13,061 nucleotides of DNA from an uncultured Clostridia bacterium (GTDB lineage: Bacteria > Bacillota > Clostridia > Oscillospirales > Oscillospiraceae), in NCBI GenBank assembly GCA_938023775.1, contig CALJDB010000134.1, positions 1 through 13,061 on the forward strand. Direction: 5' to 3'. The notes under the pieces were generated by a model. The model did not search any database. It was not told the origin of the DNA and saw only the letters and a program-made list of their open reading frames with translations. The position numbers and the translations under genes are program-made. Below are positions 11,936-13,061 of the stretch, in pieces (the stretch's first letter is position 1; every line of letters begins with the position of its first letter).

Positions 11936-11965
11936 AGAATAACGCGCCGCATGCCGCCATGTCAA
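11936..11965 (-). promoter_or_regulatory. Sigma-A promoter of the dehydrogenase pair
   Basis: On the minus strand a perfect TTGACA (11965-11960), an 18-nt spacer and TATTCT (11941-11936, 4 of 6). The -10 box overlaps a lone AATAACG half-site (11938-11944) matching the arms of the neighbouring inverted repeat. Confidence 0.65.
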
Positions 11966-11972
11966 TGATAGA

Positions 11973-11999
11973 TAAAATAACGATCTGAACGTTATTTTA
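11973..11999. promoter_or_regulatory. Inverted-repeat candidate operator between divergent promoters
   Basis: Perfect 10-bp arms TAAAATAACG (11973-11982) and CGTTATTTTA (11990-11999) are separated by 7 nt. It lies 7 nt from each of the two divergent -35 boxes (11960-11965 and 12007-12012). No T run suited to termination of either gene is needed here. It resembles the kind of site bound by a dimeric TetR- or MarR-type repressor; the regulator is not in the window. Confidence 0.6.
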
Positions 12000-12006
12000 A
12001 CAACCA

Positions 12007-12035
12007 TTGACGCGGGCGCTTTTCTGGTGTAAAGT
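12007..12035 (+). promoter_or_regulatory. Sigma-A promoter of the radical SAM gene
   Basis: TTGACG (12007-12012, 5 of 6), a 17-nt spacer and TAAAGT (12030-12035, 4 of 6). The predicted start is near 12042, leaving a leader of about 28 nt before the ATG at 12070. Confidence 0.65.
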
Positions 12036-12069
12036 AACATAGAATTCGGATCGGAAAGAGGAACGCGCA

Positions 12070-12960
12070 ATGACCCACAATCCCTATAAGACCCGCGCCG
12101 GCGGCGCGACCGTCACGGTGTTCGTGCCCTACGACTGCAACAACAACTGCCCCTTCTGCATCAACAAGCCCGAATACGCGGACTGCACCGGCTTCAGCGC
12201 CGAGCGCATCTGCGAAAGCATCCGCGCGATGGACGCGCTCACCCCGCGCTGCGACTTTGTCTTCACCGGCGGCGAGCCCCTCGCCGACCTCGACGCACTG
12301 GACAAAATGCTCGCCTGCGTGCCGGGGACGCACCGCGTTTTTATCAATACGACCCTGCCCGTGAGCCGCCGCTATTCCGAGGACGAGCTCGCCGCATTTC
12401 TGAACAGCCACAAGGACAAGCTGACCTGCATCAACGTCTCGCGCCACCTCTACCCCTTCGTTGAAGAGCGCAACGACAGCATCTTTACCCGGCTGGAGGT
12501 CCCGGCGCGCGTCAACTGCGTGCTCTTCGGCGACCACAGCCCGGCGCGGCTGCGCCCGTTTCTGGACCGCTTCGCCGCCGTGAACGTGCCCATCCAGTTC
12601 CGCTCCGACTACACGAAGACCACGCCGGAGAATCTCTATGACGAGACGGACGACACCATCCTGCGCGACCTGCGCACGATCCTGACGCCGACGGCGCTCT
12701 GGGGCTGCCGCATCCGCTGCAACTATGAGTTTTCCGACGGCGGACACACCGTGTCCTACCACAAGACCCTCCCCTACTCCACCGTCACGGAGACCGACGC
12801 CGAGGGCAGAACTTGGGACATTCTCTACGACATCCTCATCAAGCAAACCGGCGAGCTCCACTCCGACTGGACCGGCGTGAAGATGGACGTGGAGAAATAC
12901 CGCCGCGTCACCTTTGAGCCCTATGACCTGCGGGTGCTGGAGGGCACCGTGGACTTTTGA
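12070..12960 (+). CDS. Radical SAM protein
   Basis: A 296-aa radical S-adenosylmethionine enzyme. The [4Fe-4S] motif C-x3-C-x2-C is near the N-terminus (C23, C27, C30 in YDCNNNCPFC), and TGGEPL (66-71) is the SAM-binding segment. The rest of the barrel follows. The C-terminal third has WGCRIRCNYEFSDGG (211-225) but no Cys-rich SPASM or twitch-type cluster, so an auxiliary iron-sulfur cluster is not evident. The ATG follows GAAAGAGG with 8-nt spacing and has its own promoter. It stands alone between a divergent dehydrogenase pair and tandem terminators, with no obvious precursor-peptide gene. The substrate is unknown; activating, modifying or cofactor-forming roles are all possible. Confidence 0.9.
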   Translation: MTHNPYKTRAGGATVTVFVPYDCNNNCPFCINKPEYADCTGFSAERICESIRAMDALTPRCDFVFTGGEPLADLDALDKMLACVPGTHRVFINTTLPVSRRYSEDELAAFLNSHKDKLTCINVSRHLYPFVEERNDSIFTRLEVPARVNCVLFGDHSPARLRPFLDRFAAVNVPIQFRSDYTKTTPENLYDETDDTILRDLRTILTPTALWGCRIRCNYEFSDGGHTVSYHKTLPYSTVTETDAEGRTWDILYDILIKQTGELHSDWTGVKMDVEKYRRVTFEPYDLRVLEGTVDF

Positions 12961-12971
12961 TAATACACCGG

Positions 12972-13009
12972 CAAGGCCCGGACGGCGAACCGTCCGGGCC
13001 TTGATTTTT
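12972..13009 (+). terminator. Rho-independent terminator after the radical SAM gene
   Basis: A perfect 14-bp stem CAAGGCCCGGACGG / CCGTCCGGGCCTTG with loop CGAA, followed by ATTTTTG. It lies 12 nt after the stop codon. Confidence 0.92.
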
Positions 13010-13016
13010 GATAAGC

Positions 13017-13061
13017 CAGGCCCCGGGACGCGTCAGCGTCCCGGGGCCTGATTGTTACCTT
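13017..13061 (+). terminator. Second, tandem terminator-like hairpin
   Basis: A perfect 14-bp stem CAGGCCCCGGGACG / CGTCCCGGGGCCTG with loop CGTCAG, followed by the moderately T-rich ATTGTTACCTT at the window edge. Either a back-up terminator or the end of a gene lying to the right. Confidence 0.6.

Noticed and set aside
11899..11952. Extended N-terminus of the first dehydrogenase
   Set aside because: It would place the promoter -10 box inside the gene. The ATG at 11898 has AGGAGG at good spacing and fits the SDR length.
11992..12861. Long minus-strand open frame opposite the radical SAM gene
   Set aside because: The radical SAM frame has intact catalytic motifs, a promoter and a ribosome site. 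The opposite frame has no motif and begins inside the other coding region.

Overview
The window is high-GC DNA from a spore-forming, Gram-positive Clostridia. A gut Oscillospiraceae/Ruminococcaceae-type genome fits best. The evidence is a yabP-yabQ-divIC-yabR block (two sporulation genes, a divisome gene and an S1-domain gene, in Bacillus order), strong AGGAGG-type ribosome sites, sigma-A-like promoters in short AT-rich dips, a remnant of an S-layer-homology (SLH) protein, and bidirectional hairpin terminators between convergent genes. No rRNA, tRNA, CRISPR array, transposase or phage gene was seen.

Layout. Position 1-465 is the 3' end of a crotonase-family gene. It converges, through a bidirectional terminator, on a minus-strand cyclase-family metal hydrolase (520-1107). 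The minus-strand block 1177-2757 holds yabR, divIC, yabQ and yabP; an embedded sigma-A-like promoter inside yabQ can give divIC-yabR vegetative expression. Further upstream on the same strand are galE (2877-3890) and a beta-class DNA methyltransferase (3905-4825), apparently co-transcribed. The methyltransferase promoter carries a perfect palindrome in its spacer. A divergent plus-strand operon follows (4938-7372): DUF2461, a YazA-type GIY-YIG protein, a VTE5-like CTP-dependent polyprenol/phytol-kinase-family membrane protein, and a DUF92/VTE6-like membrane protein. Several of these genes overlap by ATGA.

The minus-strand region 7480-10276 looks like a self-contained signalling unit: a strong sigma-A promoter, an ECF-like sigma factor with a TTG start, a two-helix membrane protein (candidate anti-sigma), an unrecognised polytopic membrane protein, and a PrsW-family membrane protease homologue. 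All are translationally coupled. Beyond a terminator lies a second copy of the two-helix protein, coupled to a wrecked SLH gene. Position 10344-11898 holds two tandem, closely related short-chain dehydrogenases. They diverge from a radical SAM gene (12070-12960) across an intergenic region with two promoters and a 10-bp inverted repeat. Tandem terminators close the window.

The two best leads are the sigma/PrsW/two-helix membrane module, plausibly a cell-envelope stress circuit, and the VTE5/VTE6-like pair, plausibly two successive phosphorylations of an isoprenoid alcohol. Both functions are inferred from family and context only.
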